Assembly (NCBI GenBank): GCA_963989245.1 | Contig: OZ022339.1 | Coordinates: 56,822,084-56,886,083, forward strand | Direction: 5' to 3' | Origin: Nansenia antarctica | Lineage: Eukaryota > Chordata > Actinopteri > Argentiniformes > Microstomatidae | DNA: 64,000 bases | Shown here: one piece after another, positions 24,481-36,800 of the stretch | How positions within the stretch are numbered: position 1 is the first letter of the stretch | Layout of the letters: every line of letters starts with the position of its first letter | Made by a program: the position numbers and the translations under genes | Notes under the pieces: generated by a model | Told to the model about the DNA's origin: nothing | Seen by the model: the letters and a program-made list of their open reading frames with translations, nothing else | The model's database searches: none

Positions 24481-26147
24481 GCGCCGTCAACTCGTGACGT
24501 TAGAATTATAAGGTTCTATCTCAATTTTTGTCAAAATTGAGTTTTTTACATAATCTGATCCATTAGGTGTTTATTAATGCCTGTGTGGTGTAATTTTTAA
24601 AATGTAGACATTTTTGAGTTAGTAATTCATAAAATACAAAGGTTCCATCTCACAAAACATAATGGAATGTAAAAACTTTGACGCTCAATATCTCTGAACT
24701 ACCCTAAACGGAGATAGAACATTATAATTCTAAGCTCACGAACTGCCGTCATGATTTCACACGTTTACTGGCTGTGCGCTCGCTCCCTTCTCTTCATAGA
24801 CTTAACAGGCAATGACTGGTTTAAGAAATAAGGTTGGAACACCCTTTAGTCGTGCTTAAACCAATCCAATCATTTTAAATCTGAGGGGCAGAAAGGCATT
24901 TGGGAGAAAAGAGAGACCAGCATACTGAGTATGGTGAACTGTCACACAGCACCTTTTTAAAATGTACATTTCATAATCGATGTTTTTGTAATTTACAAAA
25001 ATATATAGCTCCCTCAGCCTAGTCGTGCTGCTCAAACACCCATTCACATGAGAGAAACAGATGGTCAGCTCATCTGCTGCACCCCTAGTCCAGCCCATTG
25101 GGGTCTAGCCATACACACACGTTAGGGAAATCAACCAACTGGTACCCACTGGCACCTGCATCTAGGAATACGCTTTCAATACAAGTTGCAGATAGGATTT
25201 GCACGTATAGTCAACCAAAATGTAGCCTAGTCGGCGTTTTGATAGGTGAATTGTTTTGTTTGTTTGTTTCACATTATTTGTCAATTCAATCAATATACAA
25301 TCTAAACATAAATTGGTCGCCTTGCTGTTAGGCCCATACGCTTTTAAACATTGTAACTAGTAGCTACCCAAGTAATATCCTAATATTTATTGCAAAAGAA
25401 TACATGCAATCAATGTAACATTTAAAAACATGATATAATTGTATATATATATGTTCAACTCAATTTGCATTGCATTGAATAAGGCCGAGTTGATCATCTA
25501 GCAGGCTGGAGAAGAGAAGGCCTGCATTGCACTTCCTAAACCAAAACAAACTTCTCCCGCGCGCACGTGGCTTCCCGACGACACATTTTGACAGCCTAAC
25601 TAAGCTAGTTGATTTGTTTTTATCAAGTAAAGTACAGCTATTCCTCTTACTCAGTATTTGTTATTTATGGAACAAAAACCGTATAGATGTCTTGAGATGA
25701 ACGAAGTGAGCTACGTTTTAGCTTATTTAAAAACGAGTTAACTAGTGTAGCCCTGGCTTAAGCCCTTTTTCTGAAACATTATCGTTATTGCATATGATAT
25801 TATTTCACTTCACACACAGCAGCCACTTGCTACGACACACTGGAGGGGTACACTTGCAGGTTATAACGTGAAATTATAAACAAATATGTGTCAGGCCATG
25901 TATGCATTAACGTTATATTCCTTACAGCAAAAATGTCATATGTTCATCTTCGTAACTGAAGCGGTTTGAAGTACAGTGTGGTACAGCGGAAGTGGTGAGT
26001 GTGTCTGCTGACAGCCAGGACTCTGAAGAGCTAGCCAGCAGCTAGCCGGAGAGAAAGAGAAATGGCGCCTCAATGCCGTGCTCACTGATGCAGTGTTAGA
26101 TACGAACGAATAGACCAACTCAACCAGGGCAAAGATACGGAAAAATA
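24481..26147. promoter_or_regulatory. Divergent ubxn2a / atad2b intergenic promoter region
   Basis: About 1.7 kb separates the two divergently transcribed genes. Visible elements include an E-box CACGTG at 25564-25569 in a CpG-containing patch and an ETS-type GCGGAAGTG at 25986-25994, about 150 bp before the atad2b start codon. Both motif types are common in housekeeping promoters. The middle of the region is AT-rich and otherwise featureless. Confidence 0.5.
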
Positions 26148-28721
26148 ATGGTGAACACAAGAAAGAGCTCTCGGCACGAGCCAGGCAGCCCCTTCATCTC
26201 CTCCAGGACCAGGTCGTCCGCCAGGAACATCCCGGACTGTGAGGAACATGTAAGAGCCGGGTTCTTCTCTCAGTAGGGTAGCTATGCTATCTAGACAGCT
26301 CTGGCCTCGAGCTGTTTCTCCTTGCCTGGTTTTAAATAGAACAACCAACACTATTTGACACCGACTGAATCGATTAAACAAACAAATATGCTCTTGCGTG
26401 CGTTGGTTTATAAGCTTGCCACTTGCACTGTCAGCATTGCACGGCTCACACCTTTGAGGTTAGCTTTGCTGATCATGGCTAGCTCTAAGTTGAGTTCCCT
26501 TTGTGTTGTCCTGTCTACCGGCAGGAGAGGAATTAGCCTGCTAGCTAGCTTTGTCGTGCTTGTCCGCAAACAACAGCCCCACACAAAGACAGATCGGGGA
26601 TAGATACTTGTTGTGACTAGGTTATTGTCACACGGAGATTGAAGTCACTGTCGTGTTATTTGTAAATACCTAAACGGGGCTGGTGGTAGCTAGCGGTGGG
26701 GGAAGGGAACCAGATCTGAACCCCCTTGTGGTTCACAACAGTTGCCTGGCTAGCGTCCTTTATTTAGCAAGCTGGGGAGTTGAACTCGGTGAACTTTTGT
26801 ATTGTTTGAAAGTTCAAATGAATTGCATGTTATGAGGCTATTATTATTATTTTGACATTATGCTTATTGACAGTAGTCTGTTGAAGATGAGGACGTTTTT
26901 TGGGGAGACACTAACTTGTCTGAATCAACTATCAACTAACAATAACAATCTTAGCTGTTGGAGATGTTATGGCATAGTTAGTACAAGACTATAGCCAGTT
27001 ACCTGAGCGAAGATACCGTATTTGAACAAGAGGAGACCAGTCTTGATACTGGCTTTCTAACGGTTTTATTCCCCCACTGTATACAGTCAGCCTGAGCAAT
27101 ACGCATATCATATGAGCTTCATCATAGCCCAATGTAGTAGCTGAATAAAGTCTAGCTACTTTATTCTAAGCCGTAATTCCACAAGTACACGCCCACTTAC
27201 ATAATAGGTTGAGCTTGACAGGACTCCCCCTTACTAGGCATCATTGTTTACATGGTTTCAAAGCTAAGTGAACCTGGCTTTTAGCTGTTTTACGTTAAAA
27301 TAAGCCACATTAAGCAACAGTCAGTCTCTGTTTTTTAACAGATAGGTCTAAGTGAGCCTATACACAGAAGAGTAGAGGGAAAAACGATTTGTAATGAACA
27401 GTGAGGGAATGTTGAGAAAGAACAGGCACCAAAAAGGCTGCCTGTGCACAGCCATTGATGTGTGATGCAAATCCCTTGTCTTGTCTAGCTGATTGTCACG
27501 CTAACCTCTCTGCAGGCTGGTAGTATTGGTCTATGACGGCAGAAGGGTTATGATGTTCTGTCAATAAGGAACTGAGGGTTAAAGACTGTGAAGAATGTGA
27601 ACATCAAGGACATGGTATCTTCTCCAATGCTCCTCAGTGTGTTGTTAGTAGATGCGTCAAGGAGTGTAACCCTGTCTCTTAGATACCTCTTGCTCCATTC
27701 CGTTCCCCTTACCGTTCTGTTCGAATACATAGAAAATGCATCTCACACCCCACCACTATACTTACTAGTTTATTTCAGTCATAGAAGAAAGACATATCAG
27801 TAAGGCATTAAATGAAATATAAAATAAAAACAGAAAATTACTGAAAAGGTGTAGGTTGAAGCAAATAGCTTATAGTGCCTACCCTTTTACATGTTATATT
27901 TGAAAACCAAACAGAAGCACTGACTTAAGAAGTTATTTCATATGACTGGATTGATTAAGTCTATAGTGGAATCCCTGCTTTCACCTCAAAACATATGTTG
28001 AATCAGTGATTACTCCAAGTAAGTATTGGAGAAAGCTCTGCCTCCTCTTCTCTTTCTTTTTTGCTAGCTCTCACGCCCTCTTTCTTTCACTGTATAAGTT
28101 GTTCTCTCTCTCGACCTTCTCTAAGAGCTGTGTTTCGCTCCCCTCCTCAGAAGGACCTTGGTAGTGATGTGAGCAGTCCGAGCAGTCCGCACTTGTCCCC
28201 CCCTGTGAAACGAACACGCAGGCAAGCCACCCCTAGCTCCAGTGACACCTCACCCTCTCCAAAGGCCAAGGGCCAGAGGGTCAGTTGGGGCATGCCCACC
28301 TATCGCACCAGGTGAGCTTGGACAAGTGGACCAGTGATGTCCCCTCAGTCGTGGGTTCAACTTCAAGTGTCTGTGGATAAGGCATTTGTTTCTAATGTGC
28401 TTGTATTTACACATTTCACTTTCTCTTTTCAGGTTGTCCTCAGGAGCCCTGCAAAATGGACATGGTAATGTCAGACTTTGAATCCTCAGTTAGTGTGTGA
28501 ATGTTGCAGGGAGTTGAACTGTCTTGTTTTCATGCATGTTTTGACCTCTTGTTTATGGTAACACTTGCAGCCCATAAGAACCAGCGGGATGAGGAAGATG
28601 GGGGAGGTGACCACTCTCATATGAATGGACATGTGGAGCAGAAGAGGAGCTGCAGAGTGAGGAAGAGCCAGTTTGAACACCTCAACCAGAGCTTATTGTT
28701 TGACCAGCTTGTCAACAGGTA

Positions 28722-28787
<66 letters not shown>

Positions 28788-30893
28788 CTCACACAACTCA
28801 CAGTCTGCTATTTGACCAATAATTTGACCAGTTAACAGTCTGATTCCTCTACCAGTACTTAAACAGTGTGTTCCTGTGTTCAGTACAGCGGAAGCTGTTC
28901 TTCAGGAGATGGACAACATCAGCAGCATCAGACAGAATCGCGAGGTGGAGAGACTTCGCATGTGGACTGACACTGAGGTGGTAAGTTTTATTGTCACCGC
29001 TGGAAGACTTGAAGTCACATTCTTCTTGTGTCTCCAATGCCCAGTCGAACATAAGATACTACTTCCTAACCCTAGACACCTATGCTAGATTTGAAAGGAT
29101 TATATGGGTGTAAACAGGAGCTTCACCTAAAGAGATCTGATGATGGCTCCACTTAACCCTCTGGTAGACTAGGTAGAGTTTCCACCATGTCTCATACCCC
29201 ATCTGATCTTCTCAGGTCTACAAGAAGTCTATGAGTAGGAACTAGGATTTGATCTCAGATTGGGCACCAAAGATTGTTTGAAGAGTTGTCTACAAGTATT
29301 TGTGCACCAATCACCCTGTACAGCTCCTGGACTTCCCTCTCATCCAATGCCCTTCTTTTCAGGAAAACATGGATATGTACTCGCGTGTGAAGAGGAGGAA
29401 ATCAATGCGGAGGAACACCTTTGGTATGCAGACACACCACAAAGTCCTGGGCAAAACGGAGGAGGAAGATGAGGAGGAGGAAGAAGGGACAGAAGGTCCG
29501 TCTTCTGTGTTGCTTGTGTGAATTAGTTTTGGGGATTTAAATGACGAGTAAAATGCACTTATGAAGCGTAGGGGTTAGGTCCCTTCAAATGGAAACTGAG
29601 CACAACTCTTTTGATGGGATGATCCCTTATTTTCTTATATTGCTACAAGTTGTGGTTGTTCACACATTCTGAAAACATTTTGAATATCCGGTTGTGTATA
29701 TATTATAATGATGATGTTGCTTACTCTCAGAATCTCATGAGGAGGGAGCGGATGACGAGGATGCAGAGGGTGATGATGATGAGGATGATGAAGGGGATGA
29801 AGCCGAGGAGGCAGGAGAAGAGAATGACAGGCCCTACAACCTGAGGCAGCGCAAGACTGTGCAGCGATACGAGGCGCCCCCTATTGGTAACGATGAGCTA
29901 TTGTTGATTTATGTTCACAGTTAGGCTTGTAACTATTTCCTGAGATGCTTCTTTTTTCTTTTCTTTCTTTTTTTATACTATTTTTTTTTTCTGAAACATT
30001 TCAGGCATAACATAACACACAAACAGAAAAACATCATACATAAACAAACAAAGAACACAAACTTGTGGGGCAGATATCATGAGCTGAGATGGTTCTTATG
30101 TATGTTTATATAACTTGAAAAAAGTATTCAGATACCCTCGTCAGGTTTTATTTTTTATTATTATTACTATTATTATTATTTTTATTTATTGAGATAGAGA
30201 CAGTAGAGATTGACAGGAAGGATGGATGAGAGAAAGGCATAGGTTGAAGGATGGATGACATGCAGGATAGGTCGAAGGCCGAAATCGACCAGGGACCCTG
30301 CGATTACGTGTCCTGCACCTTGGTGAGCTACGCCACCCAGGCGCCCCCCCCCTCGTCAGGTTTTAAGTCAATGTGTCAGACCATTCTATTATCTATTATC
30401 TATCTCTGTTGCGGCTACTAGAAATTATCGTAGTGTGCCATGATGGTTGATACCTCAATAACAGGCCTTGTGCCCTTATGTTTGCTTTTCAGAGCCAGTG
30501 AACAGAAAGCAAAGCAAGACCTCTCTGTTTGACACCCATAGATCCCCCGCCAGAAGAAGTCATATAAGGTTGGAATCTTAACAGTGTAATTCATTCAGTC
30601 ACGAAAGTTTGGGAAACAAACACTATTTAGGTTCTTTAAAAGCTATTTACCCAGCACCTGTGAAATCTCTGTACCTGTAAATGTCGAGTACATTCCAGCC
30701 GTGGCATTTAAACTGTGATAGATCAGGGTTTTCTGACACTCAAGTAAGATTGTGTGTTATTAAGTGTGTTTTTTTTCCCTCACTCATCCAGAGTGAAGAA
30801 GCATGCCATCCACAGTAGTGACACCACGTCATCATCTGACGAGGAGCGATTTGAGAGGAGGAAAAGCAAGAGCATGACCAGGGCCAGGAACAG
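26148..30893 (+). CDS. atad2b: atad2b exons 1-9: basic/acidic N-terminal region
   Basis: Encodes about 335 residues of low-complexity N-terminus. Exons 1-2 are Ser/Arg/Pro-rich ([17 protein letters not shown], a nuclear-localisation-like cluster). Exons 6-7 hold long acidic runs ([10 protein letters not shown] and a [17 protein letters not shown] tract), followed by [12 protein letters not shown]. Exon 9 has the conserved [17 protein letters not shown] stretch. Intron 1 (26250-28150) shows no repeat or exon that I can identify. Exon 3 is only 32 nt. Confidence 0.88.
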
Positions 30894-33800
30894 GTGACCG
30901 CCCCCCCCTCTGACCTCTTTGATCTCAGGCACTTATTTTTCACACTTGAGATAACAAGTCTGGTGTGCTATAATAACAGCTATCATTTAGCTGTTTTGTT
31001 TCTGTGTTCGCTGTAATGTATACTAGCGCATTTGTTTTAATTGTCACTTAATAACGAAATATAACCAATCAATGATGATGTTGTTGGTCAGGTGTTTACC
31101 TATGAACCTGCGGGCAGAGGACCTGGCTAGTGGGGTGCTGCGTGATCGGGTGAAGGTGGGAGCCAGTTTAGCAGACGTGGATCCCATGAACCTTGATGCC
31201 TCGGTGAGCACTGGGGACCCTTGCTTTTTTCCCGTTACATTCAACAGTAGTCCATAGAGAAGTGATTTGTTCAAAAGGAATTTTAGCATTTCTTAGGTCT
31301 TTTTCTGGTTTTCTATTTTTGTGCCGATCCCTGGGTTCTCATTTATCTATGCATATTAATATGAACACCTTGCTGTCTCTGAGTGTGTTTACCACATGGT
31401 TTCTCTCCACAGGTGAAGTTTGACAGTGTGGGAGGCCTTGCTAACCACATCCAGTCTCTGAAGGAGATGGTGGTGTTTCCTCTGCTCTACCCAGAGGTCT
31501 TTGAGAGATTTAAGATACAGCCTCCCAGGTCAGAAGAGAAGACACTTAAAACATTCTGTTGAGAAGTAGAAAGTATTGAGCATCTATTTGTTTAAGTCAT
31601 AATTATATGATAACAGTTTAGAGAGATGAGAGAAACTGAATGTGTGATTTGATAGTATTTGTTTTTGTGTTGTAGTTATGAGCACTCACCTTCTGTCACA
31701 GAACATAGGCCTAGGTTGACTTATTCAATACCAAAGGAGCCCCCAGTAATAGACCATGTTCCTTTCATCTTCCTTCTCCCCCCTCCTCCCCCTGTAGAGG
31801 ATGTCTGTTCTATGGCCCCCCGGGGACAGGGAAGACCCTGGTGGCGCGGGCGCTGGCTAACGAGTGCAGCCAGGGAGACAAGAAGGTCTCCTTCTTCATG
31901 AGGAAAGGAGCAGACTGCCTCAGCAAGTGGGTCGGTGAATCAGAACGACAGCTCCGCCTACTCTTCGACCAGGTCAGCCAATAGGGAAGGGAGGGGAGAT
32001 TATTTATTGGACAGGCTCCCGTCAGTCTTCCACTTGTCAGTGTTGTGGTTGTATGACTGTTGTGTCTGTCTGTAGGCCTATTTGATGAGGCCCTCCATCA
32101 TCTTCTTTGATGAGATAGACGGGCTTGCCCCTGTACGCTCCAGCAGACAGGACCAGATACACAGGTAAGGTTTTGTTTTTATCTCCATCCTCGTGAGGTG
32201 TTCATCTGTTCGTGCTAGTTTAGGTTTTCCACCTCTCGTGCACATTTGTGTGAAGTCTACAGTCATATACAAACATATTGGCACTTCTGTCAGATAATGC
32301 ACCACTTCTCCCAAAAAATTGCTGCAATTACAAATGCTTTGGTGTTCACATGTTTATTTCTTTTGTTTGCATTGGAACAACACAAAAAAGCAGAGAAAAA
32401 AAGCCAAATCTGAGAGATGGACGGTTTCCAATTTCTTAAACCGAGAAATCGCTAACGAAAATAATCAAGTTTTTCCGGTTAACCGGGATTCAAACTTCAC
32501 TGGTAACTTCAAAGGTAACTTCAAAGAGACAAAGCAGAGATTCCTTATTTCACACCATCGAGAAAACACAGCAAAGAGAGTCTGCCCAACCAGGATAATG
32601 CCAGCACTCCAAAACCGGTAATCAATCAGCCAAACAGCAGTGAATATGCAAGCCGTATAACATCCATTAATACACAGCTTAATGCACACACACTGGTAAG
32701 CCTACCTGGCTTCTGTGATTGGCTTTGGCTGTGGGTCCCGAAGTAGTAATAGTTGACAGGTTCCGTGATTTATCTCCGATAGTCACTTAGTTAATCTCCT
32801 TCCATATGATCCTTCATCCAATGCGCCATCCGATGTTATTGCGTTTTCACCCCTATGGCTTGATTTGCGCGTTCACGTTTAGGGGGAGGGCTATCCCAAT
32901 TCATATTTCATCGAGCCATGGCTTCATTTAGAGGGCTAACTATGACTTTGTTTCGAGCGATTTCAGGACCAGACTAGCTTCGAAGCCATAGGGGTACGCT
33001 ACCCCTTGATTCCAGGATGCATTGCGAATCATCTACAGAAATGTTATGTCGCTCTATTCAATGCGGAAATGTCATTTTACTTTCTCTGTAATTACTTATT
33101 AATAAAGATTAGAAAAATTATGATAACCATCTTATTATCTTAGTTTAATGTCATTACAATGCATTATAGACCTTTTATTTATAACAAGCATAACCAAAAA
33201 ATCGCTGTAATGCCTGATCACTTCCATTAGACTACTAAAGCAAGACACCGGAGCACTCATATCTGCGCGTTTGTCACAGGCTGACAGTCACCCTGTTCCT
33301 CTGCCCCGGCAACTGACCCATAGAAATGTGCGCGATTAACATTTCAGAGATGTACAATCATGAAATAAATTGTGGTGTTTGACAGCGGATGATGGTAGAC
33401 ATATTTAATGTAAAGTTATCTATCTAAAGTTTTCTATCCACAGGCTGATATGTGCATGATAGGCGCGAATTCCCCCCCCTCAGTGCAGACTGGCAGGGTA
33501 GGAGCACAGGTTTCATACAGGTTAGAGCGCCGTTATTCTGTCATGGTCTGACAATGAAGCATTGTTCTTTTTTATTTGATGACTTGTTTGATCGATTGAT
33601 AGCGTAAAAGTGAAGTTGTGAATGAGTTGCGAGCGTCAATGCTTTTCTACGATACTCCTGATGACGTATCAGTCTTGAAGGGTTGTCCCTCTTCCATGAT
33701 TTCTCAGGTGTGTTGATATTATAATAAACAAAAAAAGATGCTTATAGCAAGCACAACAGAAATAAACACAGCTGAAGAAGGCATTGCGAGATGTGAGAAT

Positions 33801-36800
33801 TCGCCGGCAACATAACGCGTCACCCGTACCGCGTCTATTTAAACCACTGCTGATGACGTATCCGTCGTGAAGGGCTGTCCCAATTCATAGGGGTAGATTT
33901 CAACCCCTATGGCTTGTGGCTCTGTTCGAAGGCCTTGGCTTGAAATCGAGTCACACTCGAAAACGAGCCATAGGGGTAGAAAAGGGAATCGGGATTGGGC
34001 CCAAAGCATACTTCAAAAAGCACCCAGAAATGGATTAAGACAAAGCGCTGGAGTGTTCTGAAGTGGCCAGCAATGAGTCCAGATCTAAATCACTTTTAAA
34101 CAACAGTTGAGAAAAGAGCTGTTGGCTAAAGAAGAGTAAAAAGTTCCTGTAGAGAGGGGTAAGAAACTCCTTCATGGTCACAGGAAGTGATTGATTTCAG
34201 TTATTCTTTCCAAAGGGTGTGCTACCAAATATTAAGTTAAGGGCGCCAATAATTTTGTCCAATGCATTTTTGGTGTTCTTTGTGGAATGATATCAGATTT
34301 GGCTTTTTTCTCTGCTTTTTTGTGTTTTTCCAGTGCAAACAAAATAAATAAACATGGAACACAAAAGCATTTGTAATTGCAACAGTTTTCTGGAAGAAAG
34401 AAGTGCATATTTTTGGCCATGACTGTTTGTATATAACTTTTTATGAACAATGAGTTGTCATCTCATTCAATGGGTTGACCATAAAACTGTCTCTCGCCCT
34501 CTTCTCCCCTCCATCCCTCCATCTCTCCCCAGCTCTATAGTGTCCACTCTGCTGGCCCTAATGGATGGGTTGGACAGTCGAGGGGAGATAGTGGTCATCG
34601 GTGCTACTAACAGACTTGACTCTATCGATCCCGCACTCAGGAGGCCTGGCCGATTTGACCGGGAGTTTCTGTTCAACCTGCCTGACAAGAAGGTGGGAGC
34701 AAGTCGAATAGAATCCAGTTGCAGTTGGAGTTCTCTCTCTCACATAGGCCTTTCACACTGGAAAGGTTCTGTGCCGGTTCTGGTTCCGGAACCTAATTTT
34801 GAATTGGCCGGCGAGATCAGACCGCAAATAAATTAGTTCGGAACCTGAAAAGTTTGTTCTCAGCTAGAACCAAAAAATAGAACCGTGACGTCGTCAGTGG
34901 GTGTGTCATATTCTAGGCTGTGAAGATGAGCAATAGAGTAAGAAGGAAGGAGACAAAATGTAATGTAATCTAAATCTAATCATTAATGATAAAAAAAATA
35001 TATCAAAAGTTTAATAATTTTCTCTATCTTCCTCACATGCTCAGCAAACACACGCACGCACACACGGCACAATTCATTTATATTCTAATAAGAGAGTAGC
35101 TGGCTAGTAAGAGAACGTTTTTTTCTTACAAAATAGTGTTTATTTCAGTTACTGTAGTGGAAGATATCCTCATTTCCAGTGAAGTAGTCGCCATCTTGTT
35201 GTGACATTTTTGTTTATCCGGCCCCTCCGTTGATGACGTTGATGGTTCCGCTTAAACTGGTATGAACGCGGGCTAGTTCGCCAGAAAGCACCACGGTTCT
35301 GAGACTCCAGAAAGGGAACCAGAACTGGCACGGAGCCTTGCCGGTGTGAAAGGCCTAATACAGGTGTCCTAGGTTGGAGTTTCCACATGTTTGTGGGTTG
35401 ATGTTGGACTGGGCGATAGTGTGAGTGCATGATTGAGTGCATGTTTGAAGGCCTGTTCTAGACTAGAGCCTTACTTGCCATAGGTGTTGGAAGAAACATT
35501 TTTGGCATATTATTCAGAAAGTCAAACTGTGTAGCTAACACAAACCTGGGGGCTTTTATTTCTCATTGTGTATTTGCCAAGCAATAACAGCATACACTTT
35601 ACAAAGAATGCACTCTCAGCTGGAGCCATGTTGAGGTAATTCAGATTAATTATTACTCATAGACTCACCGTATTATAATCAGCAGCCCTCCAGCTATCAC
35701 TCTGGCCCCTGAGACTTGCTTTGTGTTTGGGATGTGAGACCAGTATGAGTTTTTTTGTTTAGTTTTTGTCACTTTGAAAAAAGAAAAAATATATAAATGG
35801 GACCTTTCCTATCAGTATGTTTTATATCGTTGGTTCAGTGTCATCAGAATTAATATAGTGTATGTCTGTGAGAAACGTGTGATTTTGCGTCAGCCTCAGA
35901 ATTGCTGTTGGTAGCGAGCCTCTGTTCCCGGAGAGCCTCTAATTGGTCGCCTCCTATAGTTTGTCCTCACAGCGGGATTGTGGGTAATTAAAGCCGATAT
36001 CTGTGTTGTAGTCAGCAAACTACCTCAGCGAAGAGCCCTCACTGATCACAGACCTGCTGCTGTGGGTTACATTTTTTACATTTTACATTTTAACCATTTA
36101 TCAGTCCCTGTAATTATATTACAGGGACAGTCTCCCTGGAGTAATTTAGAGCTGAGTGCCTTACTCAAGGGCACACTGGTGGTGGTGTTCCCAGGTGGGA
36201 TTTGAACTCATGACCTTCTGATCACCAGTCCAACTCACTATCCAAACCACTGGTTTGGAGCAGTGTTCCTCACTCCTGGCCCTGGAGGGGATAGTGTGTG
36301 CAGGGTTCACTCCCAACCCAGACCACCACCAACCCAGTCAATATAATCAACTAATCCTCTAGATATTGATTGGCTGAGTGATGAAAGATGGTTCAGGGAG
36401 AGTGTGTGCGTTAGGCATGAACATTTAATTTAATTTTGCTTTCGACTGACCTACCCACATTAATCAGTTACAAATGTCCAAAATGTAAAAGATGGACCCG
36501 CAAAAAGAACAAATGCATGGGCTTATTATTACTCCTTTCACCAGCAGCTGTCACATAATACTGTGATCCCATCAGTTTCCAGTGATCGCTTAGCTCACAC
36601 TTTTATTTTGAAGTCACGAAAACGGAAATCTTAATGTCGGAATGTGCCTCTCGTTGTCGTTCAGAGGACAGACATGTTGACTGCCGACATGTTTGCTGTA
36701 ATTATATGACTTGGCAGTAGGCAGTCATCACTCAATGCTTGTCTCATTCACAGAACAGGATGGGTTGCTTGCACTGTTTGATCGCGTCATCAAAAAAACA

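Noticed and set aside
34450..34836. 128-codon frame containing the atad2b exon 14 sequence
   Set aside because: Only 34533-34692 is exon; the rest is read-through into intron on both sides.
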